Shown piece by piece: positions 1-8,354 of a stretch of 64,000 nt of DNA. The translations under genes and the position numbers were made by a program. The notes under the pieces were generated by a model, which saw only the letters and a list, made by a program, of their open reading frames with translations, had not been told where the DNA came from and searched no databases. Each line of letters opens with the position of its first letter. Within the stretch, counting starts at the first letter, position 1. Source of the stretch: Candidatus Onthenecus intestinigallinarum (lineage in GTDB: Bacteria; Bacillota; Clostridia; Christensenellales; Aristaeellaceae); contig DVFJ01000028.1 of assembly GCA_018713325.1 (NCBI GenBank), positions 38,167 through 102,166 of the forward strand. Reading direction: 5' to 3'.

Positions 1-573
1 GCACGTGAACACGAGCGTCAGCGCGCACACGCCTAAAGCGTTGTTCAGGCGCGTCATCAGGTTCAGCGAGAAGGAGAGGCCCAGCAGCAGCCCGTGCCGC
101 CAGTGCGCGCTCGGCGCGCCGTCAAACGTGTAGTCCACGCAGGTGGCCAGCCCCAGCAGCGTGAAGAAGTTGCAGTACTCCTCCGTATAGTTGCCCCCGT
201 CGATGCACAGGCCCACAAAGGCCAGATAGACCATCTGCGCGGGCAGCGCGAAGCGCAGGCCCATGCGGTCGGCCATGCGTGCGATGAGCAGCAGCGAGAG
301 AAAGAAGAGGACGACCTCCTGCACCCACACGGCTGTGACCGTGCGCGAGAAGAGCTGGGGGAACGCGTTGATGAAGAAGATCATCGGCCCCTTGTGGTCG
401 AAGATGTCGACGTAGGGGACCTTGCCGCTGAGCAGCGAGCGGCCCAGGGTCACGAAGATGGCGCTGTCGCCGCCATAGGTCTGAAACAGCGGGCTGTTCG
501 ACGTCAGAAAGAAGAGCCCGAAATAGAGGCTGAGCACCGCCGCGATGCCGATGCGCGCAAGCCGTTTGACCAT
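1..573 (-). CDS. Membrane glycosyltransferase-like protein (GT39/ArnT-type), partial
   Basis: The frame begins at an ATG (573) behind an AGGTGG ribosome site and runs off the left edge, so only the N-terminal 191 codons are seen. After one N-terminal membrane segment comes a conserved luminal loop with GDSAIF and PYVDIFDHKGP, then further hydrophobic segments. This pattern, with an acidic residue in the first loop and a DHKGP motif, resembles GT39 / dolichyl-phosphate-mannose-type transferases, which move sugars from lipid carriers at the outer membrane face. The acceptor cannot be inferred. It has its own promoter and is divergent from tRNA-Arg. An uncharacterised polytopic membrane protein is the alternative. 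Family call moderately sure; function unsure. Confidence 0.7.
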   Translation of the reverse strand, partial: MVKRLARIGIAAVLSLYFGLFFLTSNSPLFQTYGGDSAIFVTLGRSLLSGKVPYVDIFDHKGPMIFFINAFPQLFSRTVTAVWVQEVVLFFLSLLLIARMADRMGLRFALPAQMVYLAFVGLCIDGGNYTEEYCNFFTLLGLATCVDYTFDGAPSAHWRHGLLLGLSFSLNLMTRLNNALGVCALTLVFTC

Positions 574-612
574 GTTCCACCTCGCCAGGGCCGCGCCGCG
601 GCCGTTTTCATC

Positions 613-641
613 AGTATAACACGCCATCCGCAAACCGACAA
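613..641 (-). promoter_or_regulatory. Promoter of the GT39-like gene
   Basis: On the minus strand a TTGTCG -35 (641-636) and a TATACT -10 (618-613) are separated by exactly 17 bases. The start codon lies about 40 bases downstream. Confidence 0.7.
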
Positions 642-664
642 CGCCCAATATTTTTGCGGAGGGC

Positions 665-693
665 TAGTCAAACCCGGACAAATGTGCTATACT
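665..693 (+). promoter_or_regulatory. Promoter of tRNA-Arg
   Basis: A TATACT -10 (688-693) lies 20 bases before the mature tRNA end. A weak TAGTCA -35 (665-670) is 17 bases upstream of it. Confidence 0.6.
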
Positions 694-712
694 ATGTCGG
701 TATCCCCGATAC

Positions 713-789
713 GTACCTGTAGCTCAGCTGGATAGAGCGTCAGACTCCGACTCTGAAGGTCGCAGGTTCGACTCCTGTCAGGTACACCA
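713..789 (+). tRNA. tRNA-Arg (anticodon CCG)
   Basis: A complete cloverleaf folds by eye. The acceptor GTACCTG pairs with CAGGTAC; the D-arm stem is GCTC/GAGC; the anticodon stem TCAGA/TCTGA encloses loop CTCCGAC, giving anticodon CCG (reads CGG). The T-loop is TTCGACT and CCA is encoded (787-789). The length is 77 nt and a strong terminator follows at once, so it is a single-gene unit. A tRNA dedicated to CGG suits a GC-rich genome. Confidence 0.96.
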
Positions 790-792
790 AAA

Positions 793-835
793 GGCACGCC
801 AATCCCGCAGAGCGGGGTTGGCGTGTCCTTCTTTT
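793..835 (+). terminator. Intrinsic terminator after tRNA-Arg
   Basis: A GC-rich hairpin (793-828), near perfect over about 15 bp with a short AGAG loop, is followed by a T-rich stretch (829-835). Confidence 0.85.
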
Positions 836-843
836 GGGACGCC

Positions 844-1007
844 TCAATCATAGGACACGATGTGGACCACTTCGCGGGGCAGGCAGGGGAGCGCCTGGGC
901 CAGCAAGGCGGGAAACAGGCGCAGCTGCTTCAGCTCCGCCATCTGGACCCAGCACAGGAGGCGCGCAGGGTGAAGGAACCGTCCTTGCCTTGAAGGCGGA
1001 TGTCCAT
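844..1007 (-). pseudogene. Decayed NUDIX hydrolase remnant
   Basis: A good ribosome site (AAAGGAGG) precedes ATG 1007. The first 16 residues read MDIRLQGKDGSFTLRA, like the start of a clostridial NUDIX family (MDIRFQT..GvFNYRV). That frame then stops. A neighbouring frame on the same strand holds a C-terminal-looking piece (LRLFPALLAQAL, then LPREVVHIVSYD, stop at 844) like the tail of the same family. The roughly 100 central residues, including the GX5EX7REUXEEXGU Nudix box, are absent. I infer an internal deletion plus frameshift. The family assignment is from remembered similarity only. Confidence 0.5.
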
Positions 1008-1036
1008 GTCGTGGCCTCCTTTGAGGGCGTTGCGCG

Positions 1037-1077
1037 GATAAAAACAAAGAGCCGCGGGCGACAATATCGCCTGCGGC
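1037..1077 (-). terminator. Terminator of the 5S rRNA / tRNA-Asn unit
   Basis: Read on the minus strand, an 11-bp stem (1077-1067 with 1061-1051, one mismatch, 5-nt loop) is followed by TCTTTGTTTTTAT. It lies just after the CCA end of tRNA-Asn. Confidence 0.85.
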
Positions 1078-1081
1078 AAGC

Positions 1082-1156
<75 letters not shown>

Positions 1157-1162
1157 ACATGG

Positions 1163-1280
1163 AATCCGGCAGCGACCTACTCTCCCGGGCCGTCTCCAGC
1201 CAAGTACCATCGGCGCATAAGGGCTTAACTTCTGTGTTCGGTATGGGAACAGGTGGATCCCCTTCGCCATTGCCACCGGA
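1163..1280 (-). rRNA. rrf: 5S ribosomal RNA
   Basis: About 118 nt on the minus strand starting TCCGGTGGC and ending GCCGGA, so the ends pair (helix I). The internal hallmarks CCCATACCGAACACAGAAG and GGGAGAGTAGG are present. No 16S or 23S gene lies upstream: the next feature is a protein gene, and a dedicated promoter sits 27 bases before the 5' end. It is therefore an isolated 5S gene, not the end of a visible rRNA operon. End positions may be off by a few bases. Confidence 0.95.
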
Positions 1281-1306
1281 AATCTTTGTTCTTTCGAACG
1301 GATATT

Positions 1307-1335
1307 ATGATACACCCGCCGCGGCGCGTTGTCAA
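1307..1335 (-). promoter_or_regulatory. Strong promoter for the isolated 5S-tRNA-Asn unit
   Basis: On the minus strand a perfect TTGACA -35 (1335-1330), a 17-base spacer and a TATCAT -10 (1312-1307), followed by the 5S gene about 27 bases on. Confidence 0.85.
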
Positions 1336-1361
1336 GCCCTATTTTGGGGGATGTCTTCGCC

Positions 1362-2279
1362 TTAGCGCCACAGCGGCGTCGGGTATACGCCCGCCTCCGC
1401 CAGGCTGCGCAGCGCGCCCATGACGACGGGCTTATCCTCCTTGTAGGTGACGCCATACCAGCGGTCGTCGGAGCGCAGCACGCGCACCGTCGCCTTGCCG
1501 GCTCGCAGCAGCGCGTCTACCGCGGAGGGCAGGAAGTATTCGCCCTTGAGCGGATTGCGCTGCATCGTCTCGCGCAGGAAGGCCGGAAAGCCCGCCTCGA
1601 GCTCGGCGATGAAGCCGGGCGTGAAGCCCCACAGGTTCATCGACACGGGACTGCCCGCCGGGATGCGATGGTACGTCTCCCCGTCCTCGGTGTACAGCGC
1701 GCCCTCGATCGTGGAGATGATGTGCGTGCGCTCCGTGATCGTACTCAGGTTGCCCGCTTCGTCCGTCGTGCATACGCCGCGGGAGACATAGCCGTTTTCC
1801 GTCAGCGTGTTTTCGACCGGATAGCCGACCATGGCATAGCGGTACAGCGCGTCGTCCTTCGCATCCTTCAGGTAGTCGTAGATCGCCTGAAACGCCGACA
1901 CGCCGTAATAGTCGTCCGCATTGATCGCCGCAAACGGTGCGTCGATGAACTCCTTGCAGCACAGCAGCGCATGCGCCGTACCCCAGGGCTTTTGCCGGCC
2001 CTCGGGCACGTCAAAGCCCGCCGGCAGCGCGTCCAGCTGTTGGAAGGCGTAGGCGACGTCCATATGCCGCTCGATGCGCTCACCGACGATGCGGCGAAAG
2101 TCGGCCTCGATTTCATGCTTGATGAGAAATACCACGCGCTTGAAGCCCGCGCGGCGGGCGTCGAAGAGCGAGTAGTCGAGAATCAGCTCGCCGCCCGGGC
2201 CGACGGGGTCCATCTGCTTGAGACCGCCATACCGGCTGCCCATGCCGGCGGCCATGATGACGAGAATCGGTTCCTTCAA
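1362..2279 (-). CDS. Sugar-phosphate nucleotidyltransferase (NTP_transferase family)
   Basis: 305 aa. The N-terminal nucleotide-binding signature (MAAGMGSRYGG) and a metal-binding-type NADDYYG motif place it among enzymes that join a sugar 1-phosphate to an NTP to make an NDP-sugar. The residues after the Rossmann-like core match no specific sugar that I recognise. The TTG start at 2279 is 8 bases from a GGAGGGAGG ribosome site; a GTG at 2282 is 5 bases away and also possible. It is a single gene with no partner pathway next to it, so the sugar product cannot be inferred. Confidence 0.8.
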   Translation of the reverse strand: MKEPILVIMAAGMGSRYGGLKQMDPVGPGGELILDYSLFDARRAGFKRVVFLIKHEIEADFRRIVGERIERHMDVAYAFQQLDALPAGFDVPEGRQKPWGTAHALLCCKEFIDAPFAAINADDYYGVSAFQAIYDYLKDAKDDALYRYAMVGYPVENTLTENGYVSRGVCTTDEAGNLSTITERTHIISTIEGALYTEDGETYHRIPAGSPVSMNLWGFTPGFIAELEAGFPAFLRETMQRNPLKGEYFLPSAVDALLRAGKATVRVLRSDDRWYGVTYKEDKPVVMGALRSLAEAGVYPTPLWR

Positions 2280-2316
2280 CACAACGGCCTCCCTCCATGT
2301 GGTTGGGTCCGCATTC

Positions 2317-2325
2317 ATTATAGCA
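2317..2325 (-). promoter_or_regulatory. Extended -10 promoter of the nucleotidyltransferase gene
   Basis: Minus-strand TGCTATAAT (TATAAT at 2322-2317), about 38 bases upstream of the start. No good -35 is seen, consistent with an extended -10 promoter. Confidence 0.55.
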
Positions 2326-2417
2326 AAGCCGTAGCCCAATTGCGAGTCCCTGCGGCTTTTTTCTGTCCTTGTTCTGGGAAAAATGCACAGCCTGTTGCCA
2401 CGCGGACGAAAAGGAGG

Positions 2418-2446
2418 TTGTTTTGGCGCGCGCAATGTGTTATAAT
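2418..2446 (+). promoter_or_regulatory. Promoter of the aminopeptidase P gene
   Basis: TTGTTT (2418-2423), a 17-base spacer and TATAAT (2441-2446). The start codon is about 50 bases downstream. Confidence 0.7.
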
Positions 2447-2498
2447 TTTCTTAAATCGGATACCAAAGCGGCGCAAAGAAATGCGAGGAGGAATGACC

Positions 2499-4280
2499 GT
2501 GATTCAGGAGCGGATCGAGGCCCTGCGCGCGCGCATGCGTGAGGCGGGACTCTTTGCTTATGTCGTGCCGACGGCCGACTACCATGAGAGCGAATATGTG
2601 GGCGAGCACTTCAAGGTGCGTGCATACCTGTCCGGCTTCACGGGTTCGGCGGGCACGCTGGTGGTGACGCAGCGGGAGGCCTGCCTGTGGACGGACGGAC
2701 GGTACTTCATCCAGGCGGCCGCGCAGCTGGAGGGCTCCGGCATCCGGCTGATGCGCTCGGGCCAAGAGGGCGTGCCGACGATGGAGGCATATCTGGCCGG
2801 CGAGATGCCGCAGGATTCCGTGCTGGGCTTTGACGGGCGCGTGGTCAGCGCGGCCATGGGCGAGGACCTGGCCCGCCGCCTGGCAGGCCGCGCCCAGGTG
2901 CGCGACGCGGGCGACCTGGCCGTCTGGCCCGACCGGCCGCCGCTGTCCGGCGAGAAGGCGTTCCTGCTGGAGACGTTCTACGCGGGCGTCCCGGCCGAGG
3001 ACAAGCTGGCCTGGCTGCGCGGCGAGATGCGCCGCCTGGGCGCGAACGTGCACGTGCTCACGACGCTGGCGGACATCGCCTGGCTGTTGAACCTGCGCGG
3101 CAACGACATCCCGTTCAATCCCTTTGTGCTCTGCTACGCGATCGTCGAGGAGCGGGCCGCCTACCTGTTTGTCGATGCGGCCAAGGTCGAGGGCGCCGTG
3201 CGCAAGGCGCTGGAGGAGATTGGCGTTACGATTTTGCCCTATGAAGACATCTACGAGTTTGTCCGCCGCTATGACGAGGGCGCGAACGTGCTGCTGTGCA
3301 AGGCCAACGTCAACTATGCGATCACCAGCCGCCTGGGCGCGAATGCGCGCATCATCGACGCAATGAACCCCACGCTGCTCAAGAAGGCCGTCAAGAACGA
3401 GACGGAGCTGGCCAACCTGCGCGCCTCGCACATCAAGGACGGCGTGGCCTTCACCAAGTTCATGTACTGGCTCAAGACGAACGTGGGCAGGATGCCCATC
3501 ACCGAGCGCAGCGCCGCCGCCTATCTGGAGGAGCGCCGCCGCGAACAAAAGGGTTTCATCGAGCCGAGCTTTGCGACGATCAGCGCCTATGGGGCGCACG
3601 CCGCGATGATGCACTACAGCGCCACCGAGGAGAGCGACGCCGCGCTGCAGCCCGAGGGCATGCTGCTGGTCGACTCCGGCGGACAGTACTTTGAGGGCAC
3701 CACCGACATCACGCGCACGATGGCCCTGGGACCGCTCAGCGAGGATGAGAAGCGCCACTTCTGCGCCGTGCTGCGCGCCGTGCTGCGCCTGCAGGACGCT
3801 CGCTTCCTCTACGGCTGCACCGGGCAGAACCTGGACATCCTCGCGCGCGGCGTCATCTGGGACATGGACATCGACTACCAGTGCGGCACCGGTCACGGTG
3901 TGGGCTATCTGTCCGGCGTGCACGAGGCCCCTAACGGCTTCCGCTGGAAACGCGTGCCCGAGCGCTACGACAGCGGCGTGCTGGAGGAGGGCATGGTCAC
4001 GACCGACGAGCCCGGCGTCTACCTGGAGGGCCGCTACGGCATCCGGACGGAGAACGAGCTCGTCTGCCGCAAGGGTGCAAAGAACGAGTACGGGCAGTTC
4101 ATGCACTTTGAGGTCATCACCGTCGCGCCCATCGACCTGGATGCGGTGGACAAGGCGTACCTGCAGCCCGAGGACGTGCGGCGCCTGAACGCGTATCACG
4201 CCTGGGTCTACACGACGCTTGCGCCCTTCATGAGCCCGGAAGAGGATGCTTGGCTGCGCCGTTACACCCGCGCCATCTGA
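2499..4280 (+). CDS. Xaa-Pro aminopeptidase (M24B, aminopeptidase P family)
   Basis: 593 aa, the long three-domain form. Two creatinase-like N-terminal domains (about residues 1-300) precede the pita-bread metalloprotease domain. Metal ligands visible in that domain are the two Asp in VDSGG and GTTDITR, the His in GTGHGVGY, and the Glu in TDEPGVY and in the late RTENELV. It removes N-terminal residues preceding proline from peptides, in the cytoplasm. An ATG at 2493 is only 1 base from the AGGAGG ribosome site, while GTG 2499 has 7-base spacing, so GTG is preferred. It is monocistronic. Confidence 0.93.
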   Translation: MIQERIEALRARMREAGLFAYVVPTADYHESEYVGEHFKVRAYLSGFTGSAGTLVVTQREACLWTDGRYFIQAAAQLEGSGIRLMRSGQEGVPTMEAYLAGEMPQDSVLGFDGRVVSAAMGEDLARRLAGRAQVRDAGDLAVWPDRPPLSGEKAFLLETFYAGVPAEDKLAWLRGEMRRLGANVHVLTTLADIAWLLNLRGNDIPFNPFVLCYAIVEERAAYLFVDAAKVEGAVRKALEEIGVTILPYEDIYEFVRRYDEGANVLLCKANVNYAITSRLGANARIIDAMNPTLLKKAVKNETELANLRASHIKDGVAFTKFMYWLKTNVGRMPITERSAAAYLEERRREQKGFIEPSFATISAYGAHAAMMHYSATEESDAALQPEGMLLVDSGGQYFEGTTDITRTMALGPLSEDEKRHFCAVLRAVLRLQDARFLYGCTGQNLDILARGVIWDMDIDYQCGTGHGVGYLSGVHEAPNGFRWKRVPERYDSGVLEEGMVTTDEPGVYLEGRYGIRTENELVCRKGAKNEYGQFMHFEVITVAPIDLDAVDKAYLQPEDVRRLNAYHAWVYTTLAPFMSPEEDAWLRRYTRAI

Positions 4281-4320
4281 CGCACGGAGCTGGCTGTCAA
4301 CAACGTCTGTCAGAAAAAAG

Positions 4321-4349
4321 TTGATCTTTGTGCGCTTTTCCTGTATAAT
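4321..4349 (+). promoter_or_regulatory. Promoter of the darA-holB-ricT operon
   Basis: TTGATC (4321-4326), a 17-base spacer and a perfect TATAAT (4344-4349), 50 bases before darA. Confidence 0.8.
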
Positions 4350-4398
4350 GTAGATAAGGAGCATGCAACTCCAAAAGTCTGAATAGGAGGGTTGATCT

Positions 4399-4728
4399 AT
4401 GAAATTGATCATCGCGATCGTCCAGGATGAGGACGCCTCCAGGCTCGTCAGCTCGCTCATGAATGATGGATATGGCGTGACCAAGCTTGCGACGACCGGC
4501 GGTTTCCTGCGCGCGGGCAACACCACGCTGCTCATCGGCGTGGACGACGACCGCTTCCAGGGAGCGATGTCCATCATCGAAAAGGTCTGCAAGAGCCGCA
4601 AGCAGATCGCGACCTCTCCCTCTCCCGTGGCGGGCACGGCCAGCGTGTACGTCCCCTATCCCATCGAGGTGATGGTCGGCGGCGCGACGGTGTTCGTGCT
4701 GGAAGTCGAGCAGTTCATCAAGCTGTAA
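4399..4728 (+). CDS. darA: Cyclic di-AMP receptor DarA/PstA-like (YaaQ, PII-like)
   Basis: 109 aa, the typical length. It begins MKLIIAIVQDEDA and carries the family's glycine-containing loop (TTGGFLRAGNTTLLIGV). Members are PII-like trimers that bind cyclic di-AMP in the cytoplasm; their downstream target is not established. It sits before holB and ricT as in B. subtilis (yaaQ-yaaR-holB-yaaT), though yaaR is missing here. The 19-base gap to holB suggests one operon. Confidence 0.92.
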   Translation: MKLIIAIVQDEDASRLVSSLMNDGYGVTKLATTGGFLRAGNTTLLIGVDDDRFQGAMSIIEKVCKSRKQIATSPSPVAGTASVYVPYPIEVMVGGATVFVLEVEQFIKL

Positions 4729-4747
4729 GGAAACCGCGGGCTCGGAC

Positions 4748-5731
4748 ATGAATGAAGCAACATTATGCGACTTTTACGGGCAATCTGCCCTGATCGAGCG
4801 CCTTGAGGCGGACTTTCGGTCGGGGCAGTTTGTTCATGCCTATCTTTTCGCCGGGCCGCGGGGCGTGGGCAAGCGCTCCGTGGCGCGGTTGCTCGCGCGC
4901 ATCGCCCTGTGCACAGGCGTGAACAAACCCTGCGGCGCCTGCGGGCCGTGCGTGCGTTTTTTGACGGACAACCATCCCGACGTGCACACGCTGCGTCCGG
5001 AAAAGTCGCTGGGTGTGGACGATGTGCGGGAGCTCATCGCCGCGCTGCAGCTGCGCGCATTCGAGGGCAGGCTCAAGGTCGCGTTCATTGAGCGGGCCGA
5101 CCGCATGACGCCCCAGGCGCAGAATTGCCTGCTCAAGACGCTGGAGGAGCCGCCTGAGGGCACGCTGTTCTTCCTCATGACGGATGCGCCCGGCGCGCTG
5201 CTGCCCACGATCGTCTCGCGCTGCCGCCAGGTGAACTTTCATCCCTTGACGCAGGAGCAGGAATGCGCGCGGCTGACTGCGCTGGGCTTCCCCCCCGAGC
5301 GTGCGGCGCTGCTTGGGCAGCTTTCGGAGGGCAGCGTGGGCGAGGCGCTCGCCATCGCGCGCGACGAAGGCTACCTGCCCCTGCGCGAGCGGGTCATGCG
5401 CGCGTTTTTCGACCTGCGCGGGCCCCAGGATGTGCTGAGTGCAGGCGCTGGATTGAAGGACGACAAGGAAAATGCCGAGCGCATTTTGGACATACTGGAA
5501 AGGCTGCTGCGCGACGCGATGCGCGCGCAGGCCGGGCTGGGCCGCGTGGCCGAGGCGTCGGCGGGATACGCCGCCTTTGCGGCCCGGACGGAGCTTTCCG
5601 CATCGCTGCGGCTGCTGGAGCAGGTGGCGCTCGCGCGCAAGATGCGCGGGAGCAACGTGCCGTTTGCCACGGTGCTGGAGCATCTCTTGCTGAGCGCATC
5701 AAAGGAGATACATCAAACATGTCAACGGTAA
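4748..5731 (+). CDS. holB: DNA polymerase III delta' subunit
   Basis: 327 aa, AAA+ clamp-loader fold. The Walker-A-like loop GPRGVGKR lies near residues 36-43. A four-cysteine zinc module (C55, C62, C65, C68) follows, as in DnaX and delta' proteins. The stretch MTPQAQNCLLKTLEEPP is the conserved core of the family. It helps load the beta clamp at the replication fork. It overlaps ricT by 13 bases, implying translational coupling. Confidence 0.94.
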   Translation: MNEATLCDFYGQSALIERLEADFRSGQFVHAYLFAGPRGVGKRSVARLLARIALCTGVNKPCGACGPCVRFLTDNHPDVHTLRPEKSLGVDDVRELIAALQLRAFEGRLKVAFIERADRMTPQAQNCLLKTLEEPPEGTLFFLMTDAPGALLPTIVSRCRQVNFHPLTQEQECARLTALGFPPERAALLGQLSEGSVGEALAIARDEGYLPLRERVMRAFFDLRGPQDVLSAGAGLKDDKENAERILDILERLLRDAMRAQAGLGRVAEASAGYAAFAARTELSASLRLLEQVALARKMRGSNVPFATVLEHLLLSASKEIHQTCQR

Positions 5732-6831
5732 TCGGCGTCCGCTTCAAGCGGGCGGGCAAGGTATACTTTTTCGACCCTGGCGCGTTGCCGGTCGTCGCGG
5801 GCGGCAATGTCGTGGTCGAGACGGCGCGCGGGCTGGAGTTTGGCGAGGTCGTCACGCCGGCGCGCGAGGTGCCCGACGAGCAGATCGTGCAGCCGCTGCG
5901 CCCTGTCGTGCGCGTGGCCACCGAGCAGGATGTGCGCAACGCGCGGCGCAATGCGGAGAGTGAGAAGAGCGCCTTCTCCATCTGCCAGGAAAAGATCGCC
6001 GCGCACGGGCTGGAGATGAAGCTCGTGGACGTGGAATACACGTTCGACAACGCGAAGATCATCTTCTATTTTACCGCCAACGGACGGGTGGACTTCCGTG
6101 CGCTGGTCAAGGATCTGGCGTCCGTGTTCAAGACGCGCATCGAGCTGCGCCAGATCGGCGTGCGCGACGAGGCGAAGATGCTGGGCGGGCTGGGTCCCTG
6201 CGGACGGCAGATCTGTTGCCAGGCGTTTTTGAGCGACTTTCAGCCCGTGTCCATCAAGATGGCCAAGGAGCAGAGCCTGTCGCTCAACCCGACGAAGATC
6301 TCGGGTCTGTGCGGGCGGCTGATGTGTTGCCTCAAGTACGAGCAGGAGACGTATGAGCGCAGCCGCAAGCGCCTGCCGCGCGTGGGCAAGGACGTCATTA
6401 CGCCCGACGGCGTGGGCGTGGTGCAGGAGATCAACGTGCTCGCCGAGCGCGTGCGCGTGCGCATTGCGCAGGGAGACGCCTTTGAGGTGCGCGAGTATGC
6501 GTTTGACGACTGCTCGCGCCCGCCGCAGGCCGAGCAGCAGCCGCGTCCGCCGCGCGAAAAGGAGGAGGGCGGCGCGGAGGAGCGCAGGGCGCGCCCGCCG
6601 CGCGAGAAGGCCGAACGTCCCGCCGGCGCGGACAGGACGCAGGGCAAGGGACGCCGCGGCGCCGGCGAGCGGCGCGACCGGGAGTCCGGCAGGCCCGAGG
6701 AGGAGCGCAAACGGGGCAGACCGCGCGCGGAAGAGCGTACCGGACAGCCTGACGTGTCGCGCGAGCAGCGCCCCGTTCAGGTCGAAGCGGAGGGATCCGA
6801 GCCCGCGAAGGATGCGCAGACGCAAGATTGA
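5719..6831 (+). CDS. ricT: PSP1-domain protein RicT (YaaT)
   Basis: 370 aa. The N-terminal half is the PSP1 domain, including the signature GGLGPCGRQICC and a second cysteine pair in GLCGRLMCCLKYEQ. In B. subtilis RicT forms the iron-sulfur Y-complex with RicA and RicF, which tunes RNase Y cleavage, sporulation and competence; the cysteines fit that role. The last ~110 residues are an unusually long, charged Arg/Glu/Pro-rich tail, probably disordered and possibly nucleic-acid binding. The start ATG is inside the end of holB. RicA and RicF are not in the window. Confidence 0.92.
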   Translation: MSTVIGVRFKRAGKVYFFDPGALPVVAGGNVVVETARGLEFGEVVTPAREVPDEQIVQPLRPVVRVATEQDVRNARRNAESEKSAFSICQEKIAAHGLEMKLVDVEYTFDNAKIIFYFTANGRVDFRALVKDLASVFKTRIELRQIGVRDEAKMLGGLGPCGRQICCQAFLSDFQPVSIKMAKEQSLSLNPTKISGLCGRLMCCLKYEQETYERSRKRLPRVGKDVITPDGVGVVQEINVLAERVRVRIAQGDAFEVREYAFDDCSRPPQAEQQPRPPREKEEGGAEERRARPPREKAERPAGADRTQGKGRRGAGERRDRESGRPEEERKRGRPRAEERTGQPDVSREQRPVQVEAEGSEPAKDAQTQD

Positions 6832-6850
6832 CGCGGAAATGGAAAAAAGG

Positions 6851-6879
6851 TTGCATTTGCAGCCAGCGCGTGCTAGAAT
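6851..6879 (+). promoter_or_regulatory. Promoter of the ferredoxin gene
   Basis: TTGCAT (6851-6856), a 17-base spacer and TAGAAT (6874-6879) with an upstream TGC extension. Confidence 0.8.
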
Positions 6880-6924
6880 ACAACCGGTACCCCTCTACTG
6901 AGAAGGATCGGGAGGTGAAATACG

Positions 6925-7095
6925 ATGGCATACAAGATTTCTGACGACTGCATCAGCTGCGGCGCGTGCGCGGCGGAGTGCCCGGTCAGCGCGATCAGCG
7001 AGGGCGACGGCAAGTACGTGATCGATGCGGACACCTGCATTGAGTGCGGCGCGTGCGCCGGCGTGTGTCCGGTTTCCGCTCCGAGCGCGGAGTAA
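6925..7095 (+). CDS. 2[4Fe-4S] ferredoxin
   Basis: 56 aa, the classic size of clostridial ferredoxin. Two CxxCxxCxxxCP-type motifs are complete: CISCGACAAECP and CIECGACAGVCP, each binding one [4Fe-4S] cluster. It is a soluble low-potential electron carrier of anaerobic metabolism. A GGAGGTGAAA ribosome site precedes ATG 6925. It has its own promoter and terminator, so it is a monocistronic, probably highly expressed gene. Confidence 0.96.
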   Translation: MAYKISDDCISCGACAAECPVSAISEGDGKYVIDADTCIECGACAGVCPVSAPSAE

Positions 7096-7103
7096 TCCTG
7101 CAT

Positions 7104-7141
7104 AAAATGGGCGCGCCCCTGCGGCGCGCCCATTTTTTTTG
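7104..7141 (+). terminator. Terminator after the ferredoxin gene
   Basis: A perfect 14-bp stem (7104-7117 with 7123-7136), a 5-nt loop, and a run of eight T. Confidence 0.95.
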
Positions 7142-7176
7142 TGCGCGCGGGCCTGCCGGCCAGGCGCGATTGACAT

Positions 7177-7205
7177 TTGACAGCCCGCCTGTCCAATGGT
7201 ATGAT
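7177..7205 (+). promoter_or_regulatory. Promoter of the LacI-type regulator
   Basis: A perfect TTGACA (7177-7182), 17 bases, TATGAT (7200-7205). No clear palindromic operator is visible here. Confidence 0.8.
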
Positions 7206-7243
7206 ACACGTACCGATTTTTTACGCGGAGACGGAGGCAAGCC

Positions 7244-8314
7244 GTGAGCAGTCAGGAAAAACCCACGATGAAGACCATCGCCGAGAAGCTGGGCATCTCC
7301 ATCGGCACGGTGGATCGCGCCCTGAAAAACCGCGGGCGCATCAACGAAAATACGCGCCGCCAGGTGCTGGAGATGGCGGACAAGCTCGGATATCGTCCCA
7401 ATGTACTGGCCAGCACGCTCTCGCGCAGCCAAAAGGCGCACGTCGTCGCGCTCTATCCAGCCAAAAACGAGGCGTTCTTCAACGAGATCTCCACCGGCAT
7501 GAGCGCCGCGCTGCGCGAACTGGCCGGTTACGGCGTAACGCTGGAGCGCATGCACACCGTCCGCCACAGCCTGATGAGCCAAAGACAGATCCTCTCGCAG
7601 CTGGCCGAGCGCATGGATCGCTGGGACGCGCTGATTCTCGCGGCCGCGCATCCGACCGCGCTCAATGAGACGATCAACGCGTTTGTCGATGCGGGCAAGA
7701 CCGTCATCACGATCAATTCGGACGCGGTGGGCAGCAAACGGCTGCTGTTCGTCGGGCAGGACCAGTTCAGCTCCGGACGCGTGGCCGCCAACATCATGGG
7801 CGAGTTTTTGCACGGGCGGGGAAAGGTCGCGCTCTTCACCGGCTTTCGCGAGGTGTGGGGCCATGAAGAGCGCCTCAACGGATTCATCCGCGTCACGCAC
7901 GAGCGGTATCCCGACATGCTGCTCGTCGGGCCGTACGAGTATCAGGATGAGGAGTTCACCATGCGCAACCTGCTGGGCGAGGTCTTCAACGCGCATCCCG
8001 ACCTTGCGGGCATCTATGGCACGACGTCGGTGGCGCTCCTGGCGGCCGCTGGCTTCCTCTGCGAGCGCGGTCTGCAGGGCCGCGTGCGCCTCGTGGGATT
8101 TGACACGGACGACGAGATCGCCCAGTATATCCGCGAGGGCGTCATCGACGCGAGCATCTTGCAGGATCCCTTCTCGCAGGGCTATTATTCGCTCAAGCTG
8201 CTCGCGCGCCACCTGATGCACGGGTGGGAGCCGCAACAGCCCAGCTACTTCACCCGCATGGAGATCCTGTTGCGCGAAAACGCGCACGGAAACGAGCGAC
8301 CCAACTTCTTCTGA
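7244..8314 (+). CDS. LacI-family transcriptional regulator
   Basis: 356 aa. The helix-turn-helix (MKTIAEKLGISIGTVDRALK) lies near residues 9-28, then a hinge (LGYRPNVLASTLSRS) and a periplasmic-binding-protein-like ligand domain of the ribose/xylose type (NSDAVGSKR..FVGQDQFSSGRVAA). It probably represses sugar genes until a sugar binds. The GTG start has a GGAG site 7 bases upstream. No sugar transporter is adjacent, so its targets are elsewhere or unknown. Confidence 0.93.
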   Translation: MSSQEKPTMKTIAEKLGISIGTVDRALKNRGRINENTRRQVLEMADKLGYRPNVLASTLSRSQKAHVVALYPAKNEAFFNEISTGMSAALRELAGYGVTLERMHTVRHSLMSQRQILSQLAERMDRWDALILAAAHPTALNETINAFVDAGKTVITINSDAVGSKRLLFVGQDQFSSGRVAANIMGEFLHGRGKVALFTGFREVWGHEERLNGFIRVTHERYPDMLLVGPYEYQDEEFTMRNLLGEVFNAHPDLAGIYGTTSVALLAAAGFLCERGLQGRVRLVGFDTDDEIAQYIREGVIDASILQDPFSQGYYSLKLLARHLMHGWEPQQPSYFTRMEILLRENAHGNERPNFF

Positions 8315-8354
8315 AACGGATTCCGCGCCCGGCGCGCGGAAAGGAGGCGTATTC

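Noticed and set aside
4314..4398. Riboswitch (ydaO-type cyclic di-AMP) in the darA leader
   Set aside because: The leader is only about 45 bases after the promoter, too short for that riboswitch.
2451..4637. Open frame of 728 codons on the minus strand opposite aminopeptidase P
   Set aside because: The composition is that of an antisense shadow and it crosses into darA.
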